Shown here: positions 1 through 5,357 of the stretch, piece by piece
How the letters are laid out: every line of letters begins with the position of its first letter
How positions within the stretch are numbered: position 1 is the first letter of the stretch
Assembly (NCBI GenBank): GCA_003152795.1
Contig: PMBA01000264.1
Coordinates: 196-7,713, forward strand
DNA: 7,518 nucleotides
Reading direction: 5' to 3'
Origin: Acidobacteriaceae bacterium
GTDB taxonomy: Bacteria > Acidobacteriota > Terriglobia > Terriglobales > Acidobacteriaceae
The notes under the pieces: model-generated
Database searches by the model: none
Told to the model about the DNA's origin: nothing
The model's input: only the letters and a program-made list of their open reading frames with translations
Translations under genes and position numbers: made by a program

Positions 1-432
1 ATCATGCCGGGCAAAGTGAATCCCACGCAATGCGAAGCGATGACGATGGTCTGCGCGCAGGTTCACGGAGCGACGGCGGCGGTCGGGTTCGCCGGATCGC
101 AGGGCAATTTTGAGCTCAACGTGTTCAAGCCCGTGATCATCTACAACTTCCTGCACTCGGTCACGCTGGTCACCGACGCCTGTCATGGGTATGTGGAGTA
201 CATGGTCAAGGGCATTGAAGTCGATCGCGCCAAGGTGGACTGGTACGTGAAGAATTCGCTGATGCTGGTCACGGCGCTGGCTCCAAAAGTGGGATACGAC
301 AAGGCGGCGCAGATTGCGCACACGGCGCACGTCGCGCACTCCAGCCTGCGCGAGGCGGCGCTGAAGCTGGGATATCTTTCGGGCGAGGAATTCGATTCGC
401 TGGTTAAGCCGGAGAAGATGACGCATCCGTAG
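1..432 (+). CDS. fumC: Fumarate hydratase class II, C-terminal part (5' end outside window)
   Basis: Class II fumarase interconverts fumarate and L-malate in the TCA cycle and works as a cytoplasmic homotetramer. The window opens inside the gene: the first codon reads Ile and continues [11 protein letters not shown], the second half of the GSSxMPGKVNP signature loop shared by the fumarase/aspartase superfamily. The remaining 140 residues follow the fumarase C-terminus closely, with [14 protein letters not shown], the [18 protein letters not shown] helix and an ending of the [11 protein letters not shown] type. These features separate it from aspartase and argininosuccinate lyase. About 143 of the usual roughly 465 residues are visible, so the ATG at position 4 is internal and not a start. 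The stop is TAG at 430-432. No intrinsic terminator is obvious after it; an 8-mer tandem repeat begins eight bases downstream. The identification is secure, though the N-terminus cannot be judged. Confidence 0.95.
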   Translation: MMPGKVNPTQCEAMTMVCAQVHGATAAVGFAGSQGNFELNVFKPVIIYNFLHSVTLVTDACHGYVEYMVKGIEVDRAKVDWYVKNSLMLVTALAPKVGYDKAAQIAHTAHVAHSSLREAALKLGYLSGEEFDSLVKPEKMTHP

Positions 433-439
433 CTGCATC

Positions 440-471
440 GGGTCATCGGGTGATCGGGTCATTGGATGATC
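440..471. repeat. Tandem 8-mer micro-repeat (GGGTCATC-like, four units)
   Basis: Four adjacent octamers read GGGTCATC, GGGTGATC, GGGTCATT and GGATGATC directly after the fumarase stop codon. GGTCATC at 441-447 can pair with GATGATC at 465-471 with one G-T wobble, so a weak hairpin is possible. There is no T-tract, which argues against a standard intrinsic terminator. It resembles the GAGGTCA units at 2373-2481 in unit length and in its position next to a gene. Confidence 0.6.
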
Positions 472-519
472 TGACGACCGCCCCGTCAAGACACGCAGCA
501 TTCAGAGAATATCCGCAGA

Positions 520-702
520 TCACTCAGACTTATTCCAGTACCGCAAATACGTTTCGCTGACCAATCTAGAAACAGCCGCCCTGTCCACGGACTCAGGCAA
601 ATCGCTCTTGGATTCCGCCTGCTCCAATTCGAGGAATATCCCCTCGTCTGCGCGCGATCTGAGGCCGTAACAATTTGCTTGCTCAATCAGGCGGCGCGCC
701 TG
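520..702 (-). pseudogene. Possible decayed gene fragment, about 60 codons
   Basis: This minus-strand reading frame ends at a TGA (520-522) and encodes about 60 residues that look protein-like: an amphipathic helix around ARRLIEQANCYGLRSRADE followed by an acidic, leucine-containing stretch and a tail ending in YLRYWNKSE. No ATG and no ribosome binding site start it. The same frame continues only into antisense of the next gene, so the N-terminal part appears to be missing. The pattern of an alpha helix, then YGL, then S..D...F..L faintly recalls small proteins often found near type VI secretion genes, but this is from memory and weak. It could be chance, or an active short gene with an unusual start. 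It fills most of the 308-base gap between fumC and the next gene. Confidence 0.25.
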
Positions 703-708
703 TAAACT
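679..708 (+). promoter_or_regulatory. Possible promoter with a 15-base palindrome for the EXORDIUM-like gene
   Basis: TTGCTC (679-684) and TAAACT (703-708) are separated by 18 bases and would start transcription near 715. Both boxes match the consensus poorly. Between them lies the perfect inverted repeat CAGGCG-GCG-CGCCTG (688-702), placed where a repressor could block polymerase. Whether the palindrome is an operator is a guess. Confidence 0.25.
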
Positions 709-740
709 TTGCGGACATTTCGTCGTGGAGGAAATTCCGA

Positions 741-1682
741 ATGACCCGTTTTGCCCTTGCCATGGTGTTCCTCGCCTCAACGCTTCTGAGCGCCCAGAGT
801 CCCAATAAAAACGCCAACAAGAATGAGCCTCCGATTCTTGGCCCACACTTGACCAGAGAGGAAGCTGCAAAACACTTCGCTAAAGCACCGGTCGCCCACA
901 AGCGGGGCGATTTGTTGTATCACAATGGCGTGATCCTGCCGAGCGTGACCACACAAGCTATTTTCTGGGGCACAACCTGGGGGACCTACACCGGCGACAA
1001 GATCAGCGGCATGGATACCTGGTACTCGGGCATCGGCACCGTCGCTGGCGGAGCGGGCTCCAGCTATGAAGCCACGGTTAACGAATACACAGACAAAGCG
1101 GGCGAGCGTGTCGGTTCGTCAGTTACCTATGGCGGGCATATCGTGGACGCGACTGCTCTCCCTAAGAGTCTCACCAGCTCAGCGGTTCTGGCGGAGGTTT
1201 GCAAAGTAATCTCCAGCCCGATAGCGAATGCCTACTATCCCGTGTACGTTGACCGCAAGCGCGGCGCGGCGGGTTATTGCGCCTATCATAGTTGGGGATC
1301 GTGCAGCGGCACGCCCGTGGAGTTTGGCTTCTTCTTCAACCTCGACGGCGACGGCGGGTGCAATCCGAAGAGCACCGTCGCTGGTCAATCCCAAGGCTTG
1401 GCCGCCATCGCGAATGTCAGCGGGCACGAACTTTCCGAAACTCGCTCGGATCCGAAGGGCAACGCCTGGTACTCCCTGACTGGAAATGAGAACGGCGATA
1501 ACTGCGCATGGACGTTCGGTGGCCCCTATGTGACCTTCCTGGACGGGACAAACTGGAAGATACAGGGCGAATGGTCGGACGCAGCGAATGATGGCACCAG
1601 CCCCAACGGGCCCGGCTACTCGACATCGCTGGGCACCGGATGCGTGGATGGAACCAATTACAAAGGCCCCTACACGCAGTAG
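741..1682 (+). CDS. Secreted EXORDIUM/PHI-1-like protein
   Basis: A 313-residue protein with a clear signal peptide at residues 1-19 (MTRFALAMVFLASTLLSAQ), so it is probably exported. The mature part matches the layout of the EXORDIUM/phosphate-induced protein 1 family, best known from plant cell walls: YHNGVILPSVTTQAIFWGTTW at 60-80, a DTWYSGIG segment at 92-99, and a C-terminal block HELSETRSDP (229-238), NAWY (241-244) and GNENGDNC (248-255). Plant members have a comparable LAE...NP..NAWY...EIGD.C block. Cysteines at 154, 180, 188, 207, 255 and 301 could form disulfides. H229, E230, E233 and D237 could bind a metal, although no catalytic activity is established for this family. The start was chosen at ATG 741 because GGAGGAAA at 727-734 precedes it and the signal peptide begins there; in-frame extension upstream to a TTG at 675 has no support. 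It is followed by a terminator and is probably transcribed alone. Biochemical role unknown. Confidence 0.75.
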   Translation: MTRFALAMVFLASTLLSAQSPNKNANKNEPPILGPHLTREEAAKHFAKAPVAHKRGDLLYHNGVILPSVTTQAIFWGTTWGTYTGDKISGMDTWYSGIGTVAGGAGSSYEATVNEYTDKAGERVGSSVTYGGHIVDATALPKSLTSSAVLAEVCKVISSPIANAYYPVYVDRKRGAAGYCAYHSWGSCSGTPVEFGFFFNLDGDGGCNPKSTVAGQSQGLAAIANVSGHELSETRSDPKGNAWYSLTGNENGDNCAWTFGGPYVTFLDGTNWKIQGEWSDAANDGTSPNGPGYSTSLGTGCVDGTNYKGPYTQ

Positions 1683-1706
1683 CCAGTTCCTAGGCGATTG
1701 GCTCTG

Positions 1707-1732
1707 AGGGCCGCTATTTTGCGGCCCTTTTT
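1707..1732 (+). terminator. Intrinsic terminator of the EXORDIUM-like gene
   Basis: AGGGCCGC (1707-1714) and GCGGCCCT (1721-1728) form a perfect 8-bp GC-rich stem with the loop TATTTT, and a run of Ts (1728-1732) follows. It lies 25 bases after the stop codon at 1680-1682. On the opposite strand no T-tract follows the stem, so it should work mainly in the plus direction. Confidence 0.88.
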
Positions 1733-1844
1733 CATTTGCCGCCGGACGATTGCGTCCAGCGATCACCGTCCATAAAGCCACTCGCGGGTACGGAATGGTG
1801 CTGTGATGAACCCGGCAAGGACGCTCGGTTCTCACTCGAGTTCT

Positions 1845-2369
1845 CTAGTTCCTCTTCGGGAACCGCCGGCGGTTGAGGTGGGTTTGGGCGGTGGGCCCGA
1901 TGTCATCGTACTTCAGGACGCTGATGGAGCCATCCACTTCGAGCACCGCGAGCGCGGCCTCTTTGTAAGTAGCGACGCCGTGTTCGCGCAACGCGCGTTC
2001 GAGTTCATCCATGCTGACATGTTCTTTGGCCAAGTGCGCTTCAAGGACCTGGCCGTTGTGCACCAGCAGGCTGGGCTCTCCCTGGATGTATTTCCTGAAG
2101 CGGCGATTCCCGCCCGATACCTCAGCTACCAGATAATTCAGGATGAGCAGTGTGGTGGCGGCGATGGCGCCTCCGGCGAGCGAGGTGTCGGGGCCGGTCA
2201 TCGCGTTCTGCACCGAGTTCGAAAGCAGCAACAGAAGTACCAGATCGAACGGAGTCATCTGGCCGACTTCGCGCTTGCCGCTGATGCGAATACCGATCAG
2301 GACGAGGAGGTAGATGACTCCGGTGCGGAGTGCGATTTCGAGGAGCGTGTGAGCGTTCGCGGGCAGCAT
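1845..2369 (-). CDS. DUF421 / YetF-type membrane protein
   Basis: A 174-residue protein of the DUF421 (YetF/YcaP) family. It has three predicted membrane helices near residues 8-28, 40-57 and 64-84, with the family hallmark RISGKREVGQMTPFDLV at 28-44. A soluble C-terminal domain follows from about residue 92, containing GEPSLLVHNGQVLEAHL, a DELERALREHG helix and EAALAVLEVDGSISVL. Length and domain order are complete for the family. Its function is poorly defined; in spore formers relatives are linked to spore or envelope properties, which says little here. ATG at 2367-2369 is preferred; an in-frame TTG at 2385-2387 lies inside a repeat and would add six repeat-encoded residues. Neither start has a Shine-Dalgarno sequence: the bases just upstream of the ATG are pyrimidine-rich and belong mostly to an inverted-repeat arm. 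Transcription may come through from the coiled-coil gene 128 bases upstream on the same strand. Confidence 0.88.
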   Translation of the reverse strand: MLPANAHTLLEIALRTGVIYLLVLIGIRISGKREVGQMTPFDLVLLLLLSNSVQNAMTGPDTSLAGGAIAATTLLILNYLVAEVSGGNRRFRKYIQGEPSLLVHNGQVLEAHLAKEHVSMDELERALREHGVATYKEAALAVLEVDGSISVLKYDDIGPTAQTHLNRRRFPKRN

Positions 2370-2372
2370 AGG

Positions 2373-2481
2373 GAGGTCAGAGGTCAAAGGTCAGATTGCA
2401 GAGGTGAAGACCTATCGCACTGACGGTGGTCGGCGATCCCGCGATTTCACCTCTGCAATCTGACCTCTAACCTCTGACCTC
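2373..2481. repeat. Long inverted repeat built of GAGGTCA units (MITE- or REP-like)
   Basis: Left arm 2373-2408 and right arm 2446-2481 are 36 bases each and match as inverted repeats at 34 of 36 positions. The central 37 bases pair further: ATCGC (2414-2418) with GCGAT (2441-2445), leaving a five-base bulge at 2409-2413. The outer part of each arm consists of three 7-mers, GAGGTCA-GAGGTCA-AAGGTCA on the left and TGACCTC-TAACCTC-TGACCTC on the right. No transposase gene or target-site duplication is evident. It fills the space between the two minus-strand genes, three bases upstream of the DUF421 ATG and 16 bases after the stop codon of the gene at 2498-3334. As RNA it would fold into a very stable hairpin that could end or attenuate transcription, or hide the DUF421 start. 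Confidence 0.9.
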
Positions 2482-2497
2482 ATCCCTCCAATAGCCG

Positions 2498-3334
2498 CTA
2501 CTGCGGCGTTGCCGTAACCGGCAGGGGCGCGTTCTTGGGCGTGCTCAAGTAGCCTGTGATCTTGTTCTTATCCACCGACCAGACCACCAGTTCATAGAGC
2601 ATGTGGTCGCGTCCGGTGTAGAACTGCACCGGTTCGCTCTGGTTCTTGTCTTTTTTCTCGATGGTCTTGTCGTCGGCGGTAACGCTGAGCGTGTATTTGC
2701 CCTTCTTGGGATCGGTTTTCTTGAGCTGCAGGGCGACGGTTGAATACGCCTGCGGTTTGGCTCCCTTCAACAAGGCGAACTCGTAGTACTGGCGGTCGCC
2801 CTTGTGTTTGAGGGCTTCGAGATCGCCGCGCGTGTTGGCGATCAGTCCGCTCTGCACGCCGAGGTCGCCGATGGTGCCCTGAAGTTTCGCGATGGTCGCT
2901 TCGAGCGATGCCTTGGTGGCGGCCACGTCGGTCTTGACCCCGCCGACGTCGGTCTTCACGGCTCCAACTTCTCCGGAAACCGCGCCCACGTCCTTTTTCT
3001 CTTCCGCCGCCTGGGCCGCGATACGGGCCGCCGCGACTTGTTGCTGATGCTGCAACTCGTCGGCCCGCGTTGCCAATTCCTTCTTGGTCATGCCCAACTG
3101 CTGGGCCAGGGTTTCAGAATCCGCTTCGGCGGACTGCATGCGCTTGGTAAGATCGCCAATCTGCTTTTGGCTGGCGGCTTGGTCTTGCGTGACTTTGTCG
3201 AGCTTGCCATGCTGGTCGTAGATGAAGTACGAGGATGCGCCGGCAAAGGCAACCGCCAGCACAATCAGGACCCATTTGCCGACGTTGCTCTGCGGCTCGG
3301 GGTGGTATACGGTCGGTTGCTCACCTTCAGACAT
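2498..3334 (-). CDS. Single-pass membrane protein with periplasmic coiled coil, function unknown
   Basis: A 278-residue protein I cannot assign to a named family. Residues 1-20 are hydrophilic and presumably cytoplasmic. Residues 21-39 (WVLIVLAVAFAGASSYFIY) form a single membrane anchor. Residues 41-175 are rich in Gln, Ala, Lys and Glu with a heptad pattern typical of coiled coils; 115-142 is a four-unit heptad repeat (DVGAVSG, EVGAVKT, DVGGVKT, DVAATKA). The C-terminal part (about 180-267, from RQYYEFALLKG to ITGYLSTPK) looks like a small beta-rich domain. This suggests an envelope protein projecting a stalk and a globular tip, probably oligomeric; that is inference. ATG 3332-3334 was chosen because GGAGA precedes it at suitable distance, and the longer frame starting at 3397 begins inside the promoter -35 box. 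It is divergent from thiO and lies upstream of the DUF421 gene on the same strand. DNA of the heptad region repeats with a 21-base period. Confidence 0.8.
   Translation of the reverse strand: MSEGEQPTVYHPEPQSNVGKWVLIVLAVAFAGASSYFIYDQHGKLDKVTQDQAASQKQIGDLTKRMQSAEADSETLAQQLGMTKKELATRADELQHQQQVAAARIAAQAAEEKKDVGAVSGEVGAVKTDVGGVKTDVAATKASLEATIAKLQGTIGDLGVQSGLIANTRGDLEALKHKGDRQYYEFALLKGAKPQAYSTVALQLKKTDPKKGKYTLSVTADDKTIEKKDKNQSEPVQFYTGRDHMLYELVVWSVDKNKITGYLSTPKNAPLPVTATPQ
2925..2993 (-). repeat. 21-base period coding repeat in the coiled-coil gene
   Basis: Units starting at 2925, 2946, 2967 and (partly) 2988 recur every 21 bases. The first two share ACGTCGGTCTT exactly, while the third is diverged. 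Each unit encodes one heptad of the coiled coil, so the stalk may have lengthened by duplication and could vary in length between strains. Confidence 0.6.
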
Positions 3335-3368
3335 AGGGGGTCTCCGTTTGAAGTGGGTAGTAGACCCT

Positions 3369-3397
3369 ATTGTTTGTGAGATATGGGTTGGTGTCAA
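3369..3397 (-). promoter_or_regulatory. Sigma-70-type promoter for the coiled-coil gene
   Basis: Read on the minus strand there is a perfect -35 box TTGACA (3397 down to 3392), a 17-base spacer and AACAAT as -10 box (3374 down to 3369, four of six consensus bases). Transcription would begin near 3362, giving a leader of about 28 bases that includes the GGAGA ribosome binding site before ATG 3334. Confidence 0.55.
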
Positions 3398-3412
3398 TTG
3401 CGTTTCAGGTAC

Positions 3413-3440
3413 TTGGCCGGGCGTAACTTGCAGCTAGAAT
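3413..3440 (+). promoter_or_regulatory. Promoter for thiO, predicted leaderless transcript
   Basis: TTGGCC (3413-3418) and TAGAAT (3435-3440, five of six consensus bases) are spaced by 16 bases. Start of transcription is expected about seven bases after the -10 box, that is at or next to the GTG start codon at 3447, leaving no room for a ribosome binding site. An in-frame TAG (3435-3437) inside the -10 box excludes a longer protein. Confidence 0.45.
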
Positions 3441-3446
3441 GTAGGC

Positions 3447-4553
3447 GTGAAGAGCTGGGACGCGATCGTGGTGGGGGCGGGCATCATCGGGCTCTCACTG
3501 GCGATTGAACTGAACAAGCAAGGGTTGCGGGTGCTGGTGGTGGAGAAAGGCGAACCGGGGCGCGAGGCCTCGTGGGCGGCGGGAGGGATGTTGTGCGACT
3601 CTTCCGTCGAAACGCCGCCCGGGCTGCGGGAACTGGCGACGGCGAGCGCCTGCATGTATCCCGAGTTTGTCCGTCAGCTTGAGGATGAGTCCGGGCTGAA
3701 GATCGATCTGCGGTCGGTGGGAACGCTGCTTTTTCTTGATTCTCAGGTCGCTTCCCTGCGAGACCACAGCCCGCAGGGCTCTTATCCTTTTGCTGTGCCC
3801 GCGTCTGCTTTGGCCGCGTCGCTCCAAGATCTGGAACCCGCATTGCGTGCTCCGGGCGCGACCGCGCCGCATCTCACCGCGCTGTATCTAAAGGAACGTT
3901 GCGTGGATCCGCGGCAGCTGACCGCATCGGCTATTGCCGCCGCGCGGCATCGTGGCATTGATTTTTCGTCTGGCGACCAGGTGCTGGCCGTGGAAGTGGC
4001 GGACGGTAAAGCGTCCGGAGTGCGCACCAACACGACGCAATTTTCCGCGGGGATGGTGGTGAATTGCGCGGGAGCATGGGCCGGGCAGATTGGGCCGCAC
4101 GGATTCCCGACGCGTCCCGTCAAGGGGCAAATGCTGTGCGTTGCCATGCCACGAAAAGAATTTGTCCGCCACGTGGTGCGCACGCCTGACGTCTACCTGA
4201 TTCCTCGCAGCGACGGGCGCATGGTGATTGGGGCGACCTCAGAAGAGTCTGGCTTCGACAAGCAGATGGTGCCGGAGACGATCGAGAAACTGAGGCAGGC
4301 GGCGATTGAGTTGGTTCCGGAATTTGTTGACGCGCCGGTTCTGGAGACATGGGCGGGGCTACGTCCGGGGACACCCGACAAGCTGCCGATTCTGGGTGCT
4401 ACGCAGACACCGGGATATTTTGTGGCGACGGGACATTTTCGGGATGGGATTCTGCTGGCGCCGGTGACGGCGAGGGTGATGGCAGAGGTGATGACCGGAC
4501 GGACTCCCGCCCGGAACCTTAATACGTTTTCCGCCCACAGATTTTCGCGTTGA
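3447..4553 (+). CDS. thiO: Glycine oxidase ThiO (FAD-dependent DAO family)
   Basis: ThiO oxidises glycine with oxygen to the imine (dehydroglycine) used for the thiazole ring of thiamine, releasing hydrogen peroxide; it is a cytoplasmic FAD enzyme. The 368-residue length is normal. The N-terminus has a dinucleotide-binding fold: GAGIIG at 10-15 with acidic E33 at the end of the second strand to hold the FAD ribose. ASWAAGGML at 41-49 is characteristic of ThiO. VYLIPRSDGRMVIGAT (249-264), WAGLRPGTPDKLPILG (302-317, with R306) and GHFRDGILLAP (329-339, with R332) match regions that shape the substrate pocket and flavin site in the Bacillus enzyme. GTG at 3447 is the only sensible start because a stop lies four codons upstream. 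No other thi gene is in view, so the thiamine role rests on family membership; a related D-amino acid oxidase role cannot be excluded. No terminator is clear downstream. Confidence 0.88.
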   Translation: MKSWDAIVVGAGIIGLSLAIELNKQGLRVLVVEKGEPGREASWAAGGMLCDSSVETPPGLRELATASACMYPEFVRQLEDESGLKIDLRSVGTLLFLDSQVASLRDHSPQGSYPFAVPASALAASLQDLEPALRAPGATAPHLTALYLKERCVDPRQLTASAIAAARHRGIDFSSGDQVLAVEVADGKASGVRTNTTQFSAGMVVNCAGAWAGQIGPHGFPTRPVKGQMLCVAMPRKEFVRHVVRTPDVYLIPRSDGRMVIGATSEESGFDKQMVPETIEKLRQAAIELVPEFVDAPVLETWAGLRPGTPDKLPILGATQTPGYFVATGHFRDGILLAPVTARVMAEVMTGRTPARNLNTFSAHRFSR

Positions 4554-4577
4554 AGTGACCGCGCTGCATCTTAATAT
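4550..4577 (+). promoter_or_regulatory. Weak candidate promoter for the exported protein at 4638
   Basis: TTGAAG (4550-4555, overlapping the thiO stop codon) and TAATAT (4572-4577) are spaced by 16 bases in a locally AT-rich stretch. The match is modest, and read-through from thiO over the 84-base gap is an equal possibility. Confidence 0.25.
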
Positions 4578-4637
4578 CTATAGGGGAGGCAATCTCTCTT
4601 CCCTGTTTTCAATCGCTACTAATTCTGGAGGAAGGCT

Positions 4638-5198
4638 ATGCCGAGAATCGCAATGCCCGGAATTTTCTGTCTGGCGACCGTTCTGGCGCTGTTGTCGCCC
4701 GCATTCATGGAAGCCCAACCAGCGAAGGAAAACACGCCAGCACCGGCACCGTTACCGGCGCAGATCGTCAGCGCCAAAAAGGTGTTCATCGCCAATGCCG
4801 GGCAAGAATACAATCCCAATGCGAGCAAGTTTGCCGACTACAGCGGAGGAATCAACCGTACCTACAATCAGTTCTACTCGGCCGTAAAAAGCTGGGGCCA
4901 CTATCAACTCGCATCCAATCCCGCCGACTGCGATTTGGTATTCGAAATCGAGTTCACCGATGCCATGGTAGGAGCAAGGGTTTTCAAGGGAGATAGCGTT
5001 GGCCCAGTCGATGAGCCGAAGTTCAGATTAGTGATACTTGATCCAAAGACGCACATCGTGCTGTGGGCATTTACGGAGCATGTGGAATGGGCAAACCTGC
5101 AGGGACACCGCGACAAGAACTTTGATCAGGCCCTGGCAAAGCTCTTGGACGATGTGAAGAGTCTGGCCACCCAACCCAGCGTCGAAGCCAATAAATAG
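4638..5198 (+). CDS. Small exported protein of unknown function
   Basis: A 186-residue protein with a signal peptide at about residues 1-26 (hydrophobic core IFCLATVLALLSPAF, probable cleavage near MEAQ-PA), then a short Ala/Pro linker to residue 41. The mature domain begins SAKKVFIANAG and includes RTYNQFYSAVKSWGHYQL (74-91), PADCDLVFEIEF (95-106), KFRLVILDPKTHIVLWAFTEHVE (128-150) and a C-terminal helix DKNFDQALAKLLDDVKSL (159-176). From memory, similar proteins occur in many acidobacteria, often several per genome, without a known function. The alternation of strands and helices suggests a small alpha/beta periplasmic domain. One cysteine (C98) lies in the mature part and there is no lipobox, so it is probably soluble. 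The start is ATG 4638, six bases after GGAGG at 4627-4631; a second ATG at 4653 is less well placed. Neighbours give no clear functional clue. Confidence 0.82.
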   Translation: MPRIAMPGIFCLATVLALLSPAFMEAQPAKENTPAPAPLPAQIVSAKKVFIANAGQEYNPNASKFADYSGGINRTYNQFYSAVKSWGHYQLASNPADCDLVFEIEFTDAMVGARVFKGDSVGPVDEPKFRLVILDPKTHIVLWAFTEHVEWANLQGHRDKNFDQALAKLLDDVKSLATQPSVEANK

Positions 5199-5291
5199 AT
5201 ATTCCGACGTGCGTTGACACCGCTTGGTATCCGGCAAAGTCGCGGCCACGCGCATCTCCAGGGGTGGGCAGACGCCGTGTGTTATCAGGTA

Positions 5292-5310
5292 TATACTGAA
5301 CCGTTTTCAG
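5292..5310 (+). promoter_or_regulatory. Candidate -10 box and small palindrome upstream of the M20 peptidase gene
   Basis: TATACT (5292-5297) matches five of six bases of the -10 consensus and would give a leader of about 54 bases, but no good -35 box stands 16-18 bases upstream. CTGAA (5296-5300) and TTCAG (5306-5310) form an inverted repeat over the expected transcription start, which could be an operator or chance. Confidence 0.3.
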
Positions 5311-5357
5311 CGATCATCTCAGTATGCGCGCCCCGCGCGCCAGAAAGGCAACAGACC

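Noticed and set aside
520..702. Evidence for a type VI secretion locus from the fragment's faint resemblance
   Set aside because: No Tss component or effector is present in the window, and the resemblance is a recollection of a short pattern only.
1179..1835. A 218-codon minus-strand reading frame opposite the EXORDIUM-like gene
   Set aside because: It overlaps a plus-strand gene with signal peptide, family motifs, ribosome binding site and terminator, and would itself read back through that terminator stem.
1803..2423. A 206-codon plus-strand reading frame opposite the DUF421 gene
   Set aside because: It is the antisense shadow of a gene with clear family motifs; its translation is rich in charged residues without recognisable domains and it has no ribosome binding site.
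2373..2481. Reading the repeats as a CRISPR array
   Set aside because: Units are only seven bases long, without spacers, and are arranged as one inverted pair.
2804..3379. A 191-codon plus-strand reading frame opposite the coiled-coil gene
   Set aside because: The minus strand has the coherent protein (anchor plus heptads) with promoter and ribosome binding site; the plus frame is an antisense shadow.
5214..5357. N-terminal extension of the M20 peptidase from a TTG start, with TTGACA at 5214-5219
   Set aside because: The 48 extra residues do not look like M20 N-termini and no ribosome binding site precedes the TTG. TTGACA is a perfect -35 box, but no -10 box lies at 16-18 bases, so I did not call a promoter either.
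3335..5357. A thiamine operon or a defence system around thiO
   Set aside because: No other thiamine gene, no thiamine riboswitch-like leader (the transcript is probably leaderless) and no nuclease, NTPase or toxin-like neighbour is present.
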